Shown piece after piece: positions 34,672 to 45,251 of a stretch of DNA of 64,000 nt (position 1 is its first letter; the number at the start of each line of letters is the position of its first letter). The translations under genes and the position numbers were made by a program. The notes beneath the pieces are model-generated. The model was not told the DNA's origin and ran no database searches. It saw only the letters and a list, made by a program, of their open reading frames with translations. This stretch comes from Burkholderia sp. 8Y (lineage in GTDB: Bacteria; Pseudomonadota; Gammaproteobacteria; Burkholderiales; Burkholderiaceae): positions 2,753,044 through 2,817,043 of the forward strand of contig NZ_LR733520.1 of NCBI RefSeq assembly GCF_902506145.1, in the 5' to 3' direction.

Positions 34672-35619
34672 TCAGCGTTCCGCGCGCAGCAGTTCGCCCG
34701 CGCGCTCGCCGATCTGCTTCAACCAGTCGAGCGCCGCGCTGGACTGCGCGTGCAGGCGACCGAAGCCGTGCGTCATGTTGTTCGCGTCGATCATTTCGAC
34801 GCGGCCGCCGTTCGTCTCCAGAAACCGCTGAAGTTCGAAGGCGTCGTCGTAGAGCGGATCGTGAGCAGCCGCGACGGTCAACGCGCGCGCCGGCGTGCGT
34901 TCATACGGCTCGGCGAGCGGAAACGCGCGAACGTCGTGCGGGTCCGGGGCGACGCCGGAAAGGAACTGCGTCCAGTACCAGCGCATTTCGTCATTCGTGA
35001 GGCCCGGACCGTTCGCGTTGGCGAGGCAACTCGGGCTCTCGAACTGGCGGCGCATCACCGGATACAACAGCAGTTGCAGATTGACGAGCGCCGCCACACG
35101 CTGATTCGCGCCACGCGCCGCGACGACTGCCAGATGCGCGCCCGCGCTGTCGCCGCCGACGGCCAGCCGGTCCATCGCGAAGCCCAACCGGGAACGATGC
35201 TCGGCGAGCCACAGAAGCGCGTCGAGCGCGTCGTCGCATGGCGCCGGGAACGGGTGCTCGGGCGCGAGCCGGTAATCCACGCTCGCGACGGCACATTGCG
35301 CATCGCGCGCGAGCCGGGCGACGAGCGCGTCGTGTGTCTCGATATCGCCGACCACCCAGCCGCCGCCGTGATAGTAGACGAGCAAGGGCAGCGGGCCGCT
35401 TGCCGTCTTTGGCCGGTAGATGCGCGCGGCGAGCGTGCGGCCTGGTAGAGACACGTCGATGTCCTCGACGGCGATGGCGTCGTCGAGCTCGCGCGCGTAT
35501 GCCTGCGCGACGGACTTGAACCGCTGACGAACGGCAGACGCCGCCGCGTCCGAACTGAGCGGCGGGAAAGCGTCGGCCACTTCGCGGTAATAGTTAAGGA
35601 GGTCAGAATCGATCGTCAT
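34672..35619 (-). CDS. Alpha/beta hydrolase, hormone-sensitive-lipase family esterase
   Basis: 315 residues from the ATG at 35619, with GGAGA just upstream (a TTG four codons earlier is less likely). HSL-family motifs: the oxyanion hole HGGGWVVGDIETHD (about residue 84); the nucleophile elbow GGDSAGAHLAVVAA (Ser about 157); the acid in AAHDPLYDDAF; and the base in NNMTHGFGRL. Cytoplasmic carboxylesterase or lipase acting on short acyl esters; natural substrate unknown. Convergent with the PheC-like gene with 4 bp between. Confidence 0.92.
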   Translation of the reverse strand: MTIDSDLLNYYREVADAFPPLSSDAAASAVRQRFKSVAQAYARELDDAIAVEDIDVSLPGRTLAARIYRPKTASGPLPLLVYYHGGGWVVGDIETHDALVARLARDAQCAVASVDYRLAPEHPFPAPCDDALDALLWLAEHRSRLGFAMDRLAVGGDSAGAHLAVVAARGANQRVAALVNLQLLLYPVMRRQFESPSCLANANGPGLTNDEMRWYWTQFLSGVAPDPHDVRAFPLAEPYERTPARALTVAAAHDPLYDDAFELQRFLETNGGRVEMIDANNMTHGFGRLHAQSSAALDWLKQIGERAGELLRAER

Positions 35620-35631
35620 GCATGTCTCCAA

Positions 35632-36100
35632 ATAGTGTTTTGCGTGACGGACAGCAGCTAAAAAAGGGCTGAAAAATCGATTTCATGCGTCCATCCGTGC
35701 TATTTCTCTGAGGAATTCAGTTTGGCGCCGTCGCCATTTAAACCTCATTTTGCACCGGGTCAGCGGAAATCGAATAAATGGCCTCATTAACTAGCAATAA
35801 CTGGGCAGACGAAAGCCGTTTTGCGGGAGAATGTTTAGCCGAGGGCTTTTTCTGCGCGGGTTACAACCTGAAACACTTTGTTACGGCCATCGTCAATCAA
35901 TTCGCCCACAATCTGTTCAAACGGTTTCAACACGGGTGAAGTCGGATGCGTTGTGAAAGTGACAGCGCGTTTCGGTAGTCGGCATTGGTCGACGCTCTTA
36001 ACAGGGGCATCCGTGTTGGGATCGTTCTTCGGTTTTGAAAGCGAAATCGAAGCTTTCCCACAGTTGGTCTCCTCGCGCTAACCCCGTAGCGTGTGGTTTT
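35632..36100. other. Low-GC intergenic region, possible non-coding transcript or decayed gene
   Basis: About 470 bp with composition clearly lower in GC than the flanks. Short open stretches on both strands lack convincing starts. On minus, a stretch ending at 35836 reads FEQIVGELIDDGRNKVFQVV..., which looks protein-like but has no start, so it may be a remnant. A clear plus-strand terminator follows with no gene to serve. Confidence 0.4.
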
Positions 36101-36101
36101 T

Positions 36102-36127
36102 AGCGGGCTCCAGGCCCGCTTTTTTTT
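36102..36127 (+). terminator. Rho-independent terminator with no upstream gene
   Basis: AGCGGGC-TCCAG-GCCCGCT followed by seven further T (36121-36127). Only the plus strand has the T-run. The nearest plus-strand gene ends at 34667 with a minus-strand gene between, so it likely ends an unannotated plus-strand transcript. Confidence 0.7.
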
Positions 36128-36191
36128 CGCCTCGACAAACGTTTGCGCAGCCTTTCCGCCAAGTGTTTGCCGCATCGTTTGCCCATGACAG

Positions 36192-36222
36192 AAGGGAGCG
36201 CGCCGCGCTCCCTTTGTCTTTT
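36192..36222. terminator. Hairpin between intergenic region and acyl-CoA synthetase
   Basis: AGGGAGCGCG-C-CGCGCTCCCT (the loop must open to about 5 bases), followed on plus by TTGTCTTTTT and on minus by TCTGTC. It lies 20-50 bp beyond the stop of the acyl-CoA synthetase gene and probably ends that transcript, though the T-run is better on plus. Confidence 0.5.
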
Positions 36223-36240
36223 TCTGGCCAAGGACGGTGC

Positions 36241-37971
36241 TCAGGCCGTCTTGGCTTCGCTCAGCTTTAGTTCGTCGATCATCCGCGCGCGCATCACGAA
36301 CTTCTGAACCTTGCCCGTGACCGTCATCGGCAATTCGTCGACGAAACGGATGTAGCGAGGAATCTTGTAATGCGCGATCTGTCCTTCGCAGAACGCCCGA
36401 ATCTCTTGCTCGGTCGTCTGCTCGCCGGGGCGAACCACGATCCACGCGCACACTTCTTCGCCGTATTTCGCGTCGGGAATGCCGAAAACCTGCACCGACT
36501 GAACCTTCGGATGGCGAAACAGGAATTCTTCGATCTCGCGCGGATAGATATTCTCACCGCCGCGAATCAGCATATCCTTCAGCCGCCCGACGATATTGCA
36601 GTATCCGTCGGCGTCGAGGGTCGCGAGGTCGCCGGTATGCATCCAGCCATCCATCATTACCTCGCGCGTCTTTTCCTGGTCGCCCCAGTAGCCTTTCATC
36701 ACAGAATAGCCGCGCGTGCAGAGTTCGCCCGTTTCTCCGACCGGCACGATATTTCCTAGCGGATCGACGATCTTCACTTCCAGATGCGGCTGGATGCGCC
36801 CGACCGTGGACGTGCGCTTGTCGAGCGGGTCTGTCGTCGAACTTTGGAACGAAACCGGGCTCGTCTCCGTCATGCCGTATGCGATCGTGATTTCGCTCAA
36901 ATGCATCTTCGACACGACGCGCTTCATCGTTTCGATCGGACACGGCGAGCCCGCCATGATGCCGGTGCGCAGGCGGCTCAGATCGTATTTCGCGAAGTCC
37001 GGGTGGTCGAGCTCGGCGATGAACATCGTCGGCACGCCGTGCAGCGCCGTGCAACCTTCTTCGTGAACGGCGGCGAGCGTCGCGGCGGGATCGAACGCTT
37101 CGCCGGGAAAGACCATCGCCGCGCCCGTCGACACGCACGCGAGCACGGCCAGCACCATGCCGAAGCAGTGATACAGCGGCACCGGAATGCACAACGAATC
37201 GGCCTCGGTCAGGCGCATGGCCATCGCGATATATCGCGCGTTGTTGACGATGTTCCGATGCGTCAGCGTCGCGCCCTTCGGATTGCCCGTCGTGCCGCTC
37301 GTGAACTGAATGTTGATCGGATCGTGCGCGTCGAGATTCGCTTCGAGGGCGTCGAGTGTGGCGGTGTCGAGCGCGGCGCGGCCCCGGCACATCACGTCGT
37401 CGAAATTCAGCATGCCGGGCGTGACGCCGCCGCCCATGCGAATCACCGCGCGCAACGCGGGCAGCTTCGCGGCGTGCAGATCGTTCGGCTCGGCATCGGC
37501 TAGTTCGGGCGCGAGTGCCTGAAGCATGTCGAGATACTTAGACGTCTTGAACTGCTCCGCCGCGATGATCGCCGTGCAGCCGACCTTCTGTAGCGCGTAT
37601 TCGAGTTCAGCCAGCCGATACGCCGGGTTGATGTTCACCAGCACGGCGCCGATGCGCGCGGTGGCGAACTGCGTCAGCAGCCATTCCGCGCGATTCGGCG
37701 ACCATATGCCCACGCGATCGCCCGCCTTCAGCCCGAGTTGAAGCAGCGCGGTCGCGAGCACATCAACTTCGTTGGCGAATTCACGCCACGTCCAGCGGAT
37801 GTTCTGTTCGCGGAACACGACCGCCGGTCGATCAGGAAAGCGTTCGACGGTTTCAAGAAGAAAACGCGATACGGTGGCATCGCTGAGCGGGATGTCCGTC
37901 GCGCCGCGGACGTAAGAGAGGCCGTCGCGTGGTTCGATTTGCGCGCCGGCATGCGTCGGTTCGTTTGCCAT
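36241..37971 (-). CDS. Fatty-acid-type acyl-CoA synthetase (AMP-forming)
   Basis: 576 residues from the ATG at 37971, with GGGAG 7 bases upstream; a longer frame adds 23 unlikely residues. ANL superfamily motifs: P-loop FTSGTTGNPKGATLTH (about residue 223), AYGMTETSPVSF, GYWGDQEKTREVMMDGWMHTGDLATLD, GRLKDMLIRGGENIYPREIEEFL, and the catalytic lysine in PMTVTGKVQKF. It activates a fatty or similar carboxylic acid through an acyl-adenylate to the CoA thioester. Chain length is not readable from sequence. Lies downstream of the ATP synthase operon, on the same strand but separated by that operon's terminator. Confidence 0.9.
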   Translation of the reverse strand: MANEPTHAGAQIEPRDGLSYVRGATDIPLSDATVSRFLLETVERFPDRPAVVFREQNIRWTWREFANEVDVLATALLQLGLKAGDRVGIWSPNRAEWLLTQFATARIGAVLVNINPAYRLAELEYALQKVGCTAIIAAEQFKTSKYLDMLQALAPELADAEPNDLHAAKLPALRAVIRMGGGVTPGMLNFDDVMCRGRAALDTATLDALEANLDAHDPINIQFTSGTTGNPKGATLTHRNIVNNARYIAMAMRLTEADSLCIPVPLYHCFGMVLAVLACVSTGAAMVFPGEAFDPAATLAAVHEEGCTALHGVPTMFIAELDHPDFAKYDLSRLRTGIMAGSPCPIETMKRVVSKMHLSEITIAYGMTETSPVSFQSSTTDPLDKRTSTVGRIQPHLEVKIVDPLGNIVPVGETGELCTRGYSVMKGYWGDQEKTREVMMDGWMHTGDLATLDADGYCNIVGRLKDMLIRGGENIYPREIEEFLFRHPKVQSVQVFGIPDAKYGEEVCAWIVVRPGEQTTEQEIRAFCEGQIAHYKIPRYIRFVDELPMTVTGKVQKFVMRARMIDELKLSEAKTA

Positions 37972-38159
37972 CGATGGTCTCCCGCCCGGATGAAGGCTAA
38001 ATGGAAGGCCATTGTGCATGGCGACGACGCCGGCGGGCATTGAGTGTTACCCGCAATTCTGCTGACTGGAATGGAGCGAGTCTGCGCGAAATCAATGCGT
38101 TAGGCGCGTACCGAAAACGCCGCGCATCCGTTATGCAGTTTTGCGGCGGCTCTCAGTCA

Positions 38160-38187
38160 TAAAAAAAGCAGCCCGAAGGCTGCTTTC
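38160..38187 (-). terminator. Terminator of the ATP synthase operon
   Basis: On the minus strand AAAGCAGCC-TTCG-GGCTGCTTT followed by TTTT, a stable stem with a UUCG tetraloop, 24 bp after the stop of atpC. Confidence 0.85.
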
Positions 38188-38210
38188 TCGAACGCTTACA
38201 CACGTCTCGT

Positions 38211-38636
38211 TCAGTGCTTCGCGTGTGCCTTGCGCAGACGCTGGATCGCTGCGAGCTGAGCCGCCGCATACGCGAGTTCCGCTTGCGCGGTGGCGTACTC
38301 GAGTTCCGATGTGTTGTTCTGCATCGCTTCCTCGGCGCGCTTCTTCGCTTGCTCGGCCTTCGCTTCGTCCAGATCGGCGCCGCGAATCGCGGTATCGGCC
38401 AGCACGGTCACGATGCCCGGCTGAATTTCCAGAATGCCGCCCGCGACGAACACGAACTCTTCCGAGCCGTCTTCCGCCTCGATACGCACCGCGCCCGGAC
38501 GAATGCGCGTGATAAGCGGCGTGTGGCCCGGCAGAATGCCGAGCTCACCGGATTCGCCCGGCAGCGCGACGAACTTCGCCTGCCCCGAGAAGATTTGCTC
38601 TTCCGCGCTGACGACGTCTACTTTGATGGTTGCCAT
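38211..38636 (-). CDS. atpC: ATP synthase epsilon subunit
   Basis: 141 residues from the ATG at 38636. N-terminal beta-sandwich: MATIKVDVVSAEEQIFSG, GESGELGILPGHTPLITRI, VFVAGGILEIQPGIVTVLAD. C-terminal helical hairpin (DEAKAEQAKKRAEEAM... LAAIQRLRKAHAKH) that can inhibit hydrolysis. Last gene of the atp operon. Confidence 0.97.
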   Translation of the reverse strand: MATIKVDVVSAEEQIFSGQAKFVALPGESGELGILPGHTPLITRIRPGAVRIEAEDGSEEFVFVAGGILEIQPGIVTVLADTAIRGADLDEAKAEQAKKRAEEAMQNNTSELEYATAQAELAYAAAQLAAIQRLRKAHAKH

Positions 38637-38711
38637 GTTGTCCAACTCCTGGGTTGAGCGCAGTTCGGGGACGCCGGCTTTCACCGGCGTCCGCTTCGTT
38701 ACACCCGACCT

Positions 38712-40106
38712 TTACTGGATCTTCTTGGCCTTTTCGAAGGCTTCGTCGATCGTGCCGACCATGTAGAACGCCTGCTCCGGCAGGTGATCGCACTCGCCAT
38801 CGACGATCATCTTGAAGCCGCGAATGGTTTCCTTCAGCGGCACGTACTTGCCCGGCGAACCCGTGAACACTTCAGCAACGTGGAACGGCTGCGACAGGAA
38901 ACGCTGGATTTTGCGCGCGCGCGCGACCGACAGCTTGTCTTCCGGCGACAGTTCGTCCATGCCCAGAATCGCGATAATGTCGCGCAGTTCCTTGTAGCGC
39001 TGCAGCGTCTGCTGAACGCCGCGCGTGATCGAGTAGTGCTCTTCGCCGATCACGTTCGGGTCGATCTGACGCGAGGTCGAATCGAGCGGGTCCACTGCCG
39101 GGTAGATACCCAGCGAAGCGATGTCACGCGACAGCACGACGGTGGCGTCCAGGTGGCCGAAGGTCGTAGCCGGCGACGGGTCGGTCAAGTCGTCCGCAGG
39201 CACGTACACGGCCTGAACCGACGTGATCGAGCCGGTCTTGGTCGACGTGATGCGCTCTTGCAGCTTGCCCATTTCTTCAGCTAGCGTCGGCTGATAGCCC
39301 ACCGCCGAAGGCATACGGCCGAGCAGCGCGGACACTTCCGTACCCGCCAGCGTGAAACGGTAGATGTTGTCCACGAAGAACAGCACGTCGAGACCTTCGT
39401 CACGGAAGTGCTCGGCCATCGTCAGGCCGGTCAACGCGACGCGCAGACGGTTGCCCGGCGGCTCGTTCATCTGGCCGTACACCAGCGCGACCTTGTCCAG
39501 AACGTTCGAGTCCTTCATTTCATGATAGAAGTCGTTCCCTTCACGGGTACGCTCGCCAACACCGGCGAACACGGAGTAACCGCCGTGTTCCTTCGCGATG
39601 TTGTTGATCAGTTCCATCATGTTCACGGTCTTGCCCACGCCCGCACCGCCGAACAGACCCACCTTGCCGCCCTTCGCGAACGGGCAGATCAGGTCGATAA
39701 CCTTGATGCCGGTTTCGAGCAGTTCGGTCGACGGCGACAGCTCGTCGAACGCAGGCGCTTGCTGGTGAATCGAGCGCAGCGTGGTCGAGTCGATCGGGCC
39801 CGCTTCGTCGATCGGACGGCCGAGCACGTCCATGATGCGGCCGAGCGTCGGCTTGCCGACCGGCACGCTGATGGGCTTGCCGGTGTTCTTGACCATCGTG
39901 CCGCGGCGCAGGCCGTCGGACGCACCCAGACAGATGGTGCGGACCACGCCGTCGCCCAGCTGCTGCTGGACTTCGAGCGTCAGTTCCGTGCCTTCCAGAA
40001 TGAGCGCGTCGTAAATCTTCGGCATTTCCGCACGCGGAAATTCCACGTCGATAACGGCGCCGATGCACTGTACGATCTTGCCTTCTACCAAAGCAGTAGT
40101 ACTCAT
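38712..40106 (-). CDS. atpD: ATP synthase beta subunit
   Basis: Catalytic subunit of the F1 head. 464 residues: N-terminal barrel KIVQCIGAVIDVEFPR; P-loop GLFGGAGVGKTVNMMELI; catalytic glutamate region FAGVGERTREGNDFYHEM; Walker B DVLFFVDNIYRFT; and the signature PAVDPLDSTS. Located between atpG and atpC. Confidence 0.98.
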   Translation of the reverse strand: MSTTALVEGKIVQCIGAVIDVEFPRAEMPKIYDALILEGTELTLEVQQQLGDGVVRTICLGASDGLRRGTMVKNTGKPISVPVGKPTLGRIMDVLGRPIDEAGPIDSTTLRSIHQQAPAFDELSPSTELLETGIKVIDLICPFAKGGKVGLFGGAGVGKTVNMMELINNIAKEHGGYSVFAGVGERTREGNDFYHEMKDSNVLDKVALVYGQMNEPPGNRLRVALTGLTMAEHFRDEGLDVLFFVDNIYRFTLAGTEVSALLGRMPSAVGYQPTLAEEMGKLQERITSTKTGSITSVQAVYVPADDLTDPSPATTFGHLDATVVLSRDIASLGIYPAVDPLDSTSRQIDPNVIGEEHYSITRGVQQTLQRYKELRDIIAILGMDELSPEDKLSVARARKIQRFLSQPFHVAEVFTGSPGKYVPLKETIRGFKMIVDGECDHLPEQAFYMVGTIDEAFEKAKKIQ

Positions 40107-40150
40107 CGCATTTCCTTTAGATACTGTGTTCTTTCACGCGGTCAGCAAAA

Positions 40151-41035
40151 TCAGACCGCCGCGGCGCCGCCGACGATTTCCGACAATTCTTTCGTAATCG
40201 CAGCCTGACGGCTCTTGTTGTAGACGAGCTGCAGTTCGTTGATCACGGTCTTCGCGTTGTCCGACGCAGCCTTCATCGCGACCATGCGCGCCGATTGCTC
40301 CGACGCCATGTTCTCCGCGACCGCCTGATAGACGAGCGCCTCGACGTAGCGCACGAGCAGGTCGTCCACCACGGTTTGCGCGTCCGGCTCGTAGATGTAA
40401 TCCCACGACGTCTTCGGCGTTTCGCCGTCGCTTGCCTTTTGATGGAGATCGTCGACGGACAGCGGCAGCAATTGCTCGATCACCGGCTCCTGCTTCATCG
40501 TATTGACGAAGCGCGTGTACGCCAGGTACACCGCGTTGACCTTGCCTTCCGAATACAAGTCGAGCTGCACCTTGATCGCGCCGATCAGCTTTTCCAGATG
40601 CGGCGTGTCGCCCAGTTGCGTGACTTGCGACACGACGCGGGCGCGCAGCCGGTTCAGGAAGCCGAGTCCCTTGCCGCCGATTGCCGACGCCTCGATGGAC
40701 ACGCCGCTCTGATCCAGTTCCTTGATGCGGTTCAACGACGCACGCAGGATGTTCGTGTTCATGCCGCCGCACAGACCCTTGTCGGTCGTGACCAGGATCA
40801 GGCCAGCCGCTTTCGCGCCGTCGTTCTTCACCATGAACGGGTGACGATACTCGGGGTTCGCGGCGCTCATGTGCGCTGCGATTGCGCGGACGCGGTCGGC
40901 GTACGGACGGGCGGAACGCATGCGCTCCTGGGCGCGGCGCATCTTGGATGCGGCGACCATTTCCATCGCTTTCGTGATCTTGCGCGTGTTCTGCACGCTC
41001 TTGATCTTGCCGCGAATTTCCTTCATTCCAGCCAT
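40151..41035 (-). CDS. atpG: ATP synthase gamma subunit
   Basis: Rotating shaft of F1. 294 residues with the long N-terminal helix MAGMKEIRGKIKSVQNTRKITKAMEMVAASKM, the DKGLCGGMNTN motif, and the C-terminal helix SDNAKTVINELQLVYNKSRQAAITKELSEIVGGA that pairs with it. The start has GGAGTAA upstream. Between atpA and atpD. Confidence 0.98.
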   Translation of the reverse strand: MAGMKEIRGKIKSVQNTRKITKAMEMVAASKMRRAQERMRSARPYADRVRAIAAHMSAANPEYRHPFMVKNDGAKAAGLILVTTDKGLCGGMNTNILRASLNRIKELDQSGVSIEASAIGGKGLGFLNRLRARVVSQVTQLGDTPHLEKLIGAIKVQLDLYSEGKVNAVYLAYTRFVNTMKQEPVIEQLLPLSVDDLHQKASDGETPKTSWDYIYEPDAQTVVDDLLVRYVEALVYQAVAENMASEQSARMVAMKAASDNAKTVINELQLVYNKSRQAAITKELSEIVGGAAAV

Positions 41036-41105
41036 TGCTTACTCCTTGATCGAAGCCGCGCGGCGTTCATCCGATGATGCGCCGCGCGTGGCTCCTCAGT
41101 CCCGA

Positions 41106-42647
<1,542 letters not shown>

Positions 42648-42704
42648 TATTCGCTCCTGATAGTCAATTCTGTTGCGTGCCAGCTAAGGCGCTTCCAAGA
42701 AGCG

Positions 42705-43247
42705 TCAGGCGGTGAGCGCCGTCTGCATGCTGGCGAGGCGCGCGCGGACCGAGGTATCGAGCACTTCGTCGCCGACCGTCACGCGAACGCCGCCGATCAG
42801 CGACTGATCGATTTCGACGATCGGTTTCAGCTTGCGCTCGAACTTGCGTTCGAGGCTTGCGAGCAGGTCGTTCAACTGTGCGCCTTCGAGGGGGAACGCG
42901 CTGACGATATGCGCGTCGGCCGCACCTTCACGGGCGTTCTTCAGCTCGTCGAACTGGACGGCAATTTCCGGCAGCAGCGGCAGACGATGATTGTCCACCA
43001 GCATACGCACGAAGTTCTTTGCCTGAGCGTTGCCCTGAGCCAGCGGCGACTTCACCGCGGCAAGCAGCAAGTCGGTGATCTGCTCGCGGCTCACTTTCGG
43101 GCTCGAGGCGACCGATTCCACTTCGGGCAGACGCGCAACCTGTGCCAGCTCCTCGACGAAGGTGGACCAGCCCGCGAGATCGCCGGTTTCGGCCACGCGG
43201 AACAGCGCTTCTGCGTAAGGACGAGCGATGGTTGCAAATTCGGCCAT
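42705..43247 (-). CDS. atpH: ATP synthase delta subunit
   Basis: Stator protein joining F1 to the b subunits. 180 residues: MAEFATIARPYAEALFRVAETG, then VDNHRLPLLPEIAVQFDEL, and the C-terminal beta-type region VEIDQSLIGGVRVTVGDEVLDTSVRARLASM, the family signature. Two bases separate it from the stop of atpF. Confidence 0.97.
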   Translation of the reverse strand: MAEFATIARPYAEALFRVAETGDLAGWSTFVEELAQVARLPEVESVASSPKVSREQITDLLLAAVKSPLAQGNAQAKNFVRMLVDNHRLPLLPEIAVQFDELKNAREGAADAHIVSAFPLEGAQLNDLLASLERKFERKLKPIVEIDQSLIGGVRVTVGDEVLDTSVRARLASMQTALTA

Positions 43248-43249
43248 GA

Positions 43250-43720
43250 TCAGAGCTCGGTTTTGAGTTGATTCAGCAGATCGGCGTGAGCCTTCTGATC
43301 GACTTCGCGCCTCAGAATCTGCTCGGCGCCCTTCACGGCCAGCGCCGCGACTTCGGCACGCAGCGTCTCGCGTGCCTTGACGACTTGCTGGTCGGCGTCC
43401 GCCTTGGCCTGCGCGATGATGCGCGCGGCTTCGGCTTGCGCATTGGCCTTGATTTCTTCGGCGACGGCTGCGGCGCGCTTCTCGGCGTCAGCAATGCGCT
43501 GCTGACCGTCCGTGCGAGCCTGCGCGAGTTCCTGGTCGACGCGCTTGTGCGCCGCTTCGAGTTCCGCCTTGCCCTTGTCGGCGGCGGCGAGGCCGTCGGC
43601 AATCTTCTTCGAGCGCTCGTCGAGGGCGTTGATCAACGGCGGCCACACGAACTTCATCGTGAACCACGCGAGGATCAGAAACACGACCATTTGCGCAAAC
43701 AGGGTTGCGTTGAGATTCAC
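43250..43720 (-). CDS. atpF: ATP synthase b subunit
   Basis: Peripheral stalk. 156 residues: membrane helix LFAQMVVFLILAWFTMKFVWPPLINALDERS, then a long charged coiled coil rich in Ala, Lys, Glu (KADADQQVVKARETLRAEVAALAVKGAEQIL). Length equals the E. coli b subunit (156). Confidence 0.97.
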   Translation of the reverse strand: MNLNATLFAQMVVFLILAWFTMKFVWPPLINALDERSKKIADGLAAADKGKAELEAAHKRVDQELAQARTDGQQRIADAEKRAAAVAEEIKANAQAEAARIIAQAKADADQQVVKARETLRAEVAALAVKGAEQILRREVDQKAHADLLNQLKTEL

Positions 43721-43855
43721 GGTGTTTCCTTAAACGTTGCTTGATCGGAGAGTGGAACGGTGAAAAGGCGCTAACCGGCTGTTGTGCTCGATCAGCGCCT
43801 CACCCGTTCCGTTCTGCGTCCTGTCGAAAGATGGGACGCTCACTTCCGAGAAACC

Positions 43856-44125
43856 TCAGCCTGCGAGCTTGGCGAGCAGCGGGTTCGCGAACGCAAACAG
43901 CATTGCCACACCAACGCCGATCAGGAACGCCGCGTCGATCAGACCAGCCAACAGGAACATCTTGGTCTGCAGCGGGTTCATCAGTTCCGGCTGGCGGGCG
44001 CACGCTTCGATGTACTTGCCGCCCATCAGGCCGATACCGATACAGGCGCCGATTGCACCCAGGCCGATGATGATGCCGATACCGATGGCCGTCAGACCCT
44101 GGATGTTGGCGATGAAAGCGTTCAT
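43856..44125 (-). CDS. atpE: ATP synthase c subunit
   Basis: Proton-carrying ring subunit. 89 residues from the ATG at 44125, preceded by AAGGAG; a GTG two codons earlier is not needed. Helix 1 with the glycine-rich TAIGIGIIIGLGAIGACIGIGLMGGK, the polar loop ARQPE, and helix 2 MFLLAGLIDAAFLIGVGVAMLFAFANP carrying the ion-binding aspartate. Between atpB and atpF. Confidence 0.97.
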   Translation of the reverse strand: MNAFIANIQGLTAIGIGIIIGLGAIGACIGIGLMGGKYIEACARQPELMNPLQTKMFLLAGLIDAAFLIGVGVAMLFAFANPLLAKLAG

Positions 44126-44214
44126 GTTCACTCCTTTGATTAAAGACTTTGGAACTGGATTTATAAAAATTGAAACCTGAAATCTAAGCGATTCTGAACC
44201 TGCGGCCTGCTCTC

Positions 44215-45066
44215 TCAGTGAGAGTCATGCGCCTGACCGATGTACACCAGCGTCAGCATCATGAAAATGAATGCCTGCAGGAACACGATCAGAATGTGGA
44301 AGATCGCCCAGACTGTACCCGCGACCACATGGCCGATAAAGCCAAGTACAGAGGCGTCCGCGCCGAAGTGCCACATGCTGCCGAGCAGCGCGATGAGCAG
44401 GAACAGCAGTTCGCCGGCGTACATGTTGCCGAACAACCGCATGCCGAGCGACACCGTCTTGGCGACGAACTCGATGATGTTCAGCGCGAGGTTCGGAATC
44501 CACAGAGCCGGATGCGCGCCGAACGGAGCCGACAGCAGTTCGTGAACGAAGCCGCCAGCGCCCTTGATCTTGAAGTTGTAGTAAATCATCAGCACGAACA
44601 CGCCGAGCGCAATGCCGATGGTGCCGTTCAGATCCGCCGTCGGGACAATGCGATGGTGCGGGATGACATTTTCGAGTCCCAGCCAGCCAATCACGCGGCC
44701 CGGCAGATCCACGGGGATGAAGTCAAGCGAGTTCATCAGCGCGACCCAGACGAACACGGTCAGCGCGAGCGGAGCGATGAAGCGGCGGCTGCCGTGGATC
44801 ATCGACTTCGACTGGTCCTCGACCATTTCTACGAGCATTTCGACGGCGCACTGGAAGCGCCCCGGAACACCGGGGGTCGCCTTGCGCGCCGCAAGACCGA
44901 GAATGATGATGGTGAGCAGGCCGCATACGATGGACCAGAACAGCGTGTCCAGATTCCAGACGTGGATGTCGAAAATCGACGTCTGCGGATGCGTGGAAAG
45001 ATTCTGCAAGTGGTGCGCAATGTACTCGGACGGGTCCAGAGCGTGCGTTCCTTCGCTAGCTGCCAT
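44215..45066 (-). CDS. atpB: ATP synthase a subunit
   Basis: Proton channel of Fo. 283 residues from the ATG at 45066 (MAASEGTHALDPSEYIAHHL). Several membrane helices: LFWSIVCGLLTIIILGLAA, FIAPLALTVFVWVALMNSLDFIPVD, IALGVFVLMIYYNFKIKG. The essential arginine is in VSLGMRLFGNMYAGELLFLL, and the last helix is IFHILIVFLQAFIFMMLTLVYIGQAHDSH. Confidence 0.97.
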   Translation of the reverse strand: MAASEGTHALDPSEYIAHHLQNLSTHPQTSIFDIHVWNLDTLFWSIVCGLLTIIILGLAARKATPGVPGRFQCAVEMLVEMVEDQSKSMIHGSRRFIAPLALTVFVWVALMNSLDFIPVDLPGRVIGWLGLENVIPHHRIVPTADLNGTIGIALGVFVLMIYYNFKIKGAGGFVHELLSAPFGAHPALWIPNLALNIIEFVAKTVSLGMRLFGNMYAGELLFLLIALLGSMWHFGADASVLGFIGHVVAGTVWAIFHILIVFLQAFIFMMLTLVYIGQAHDSH

Positions 45067-45251
45067 ATCGTTAAAGCCACCCAAATTGTCAAAAATCTTT
45101 CGCCGCCTTCGCTTCCGAGCCGCCGCTTCGCGTCGCGGCTCCGGGGCGAGAGGCCCGTGTGCGGAACGCGTTCCGCACTCATGTTCATGCTACTTACCGC
45201 AACGCCGCGCCGCACTTACCCCGGAGGTCATGGAGACCGGCCGGAGCAGGA

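Noticed and set aside
35878..36081. 67-codon plus-strand frame in the low-GC spacer
   Set aside because: No ribosome-binding site, no recognisable domain and a competing protein-like stretch on the other strand; too weak to call.
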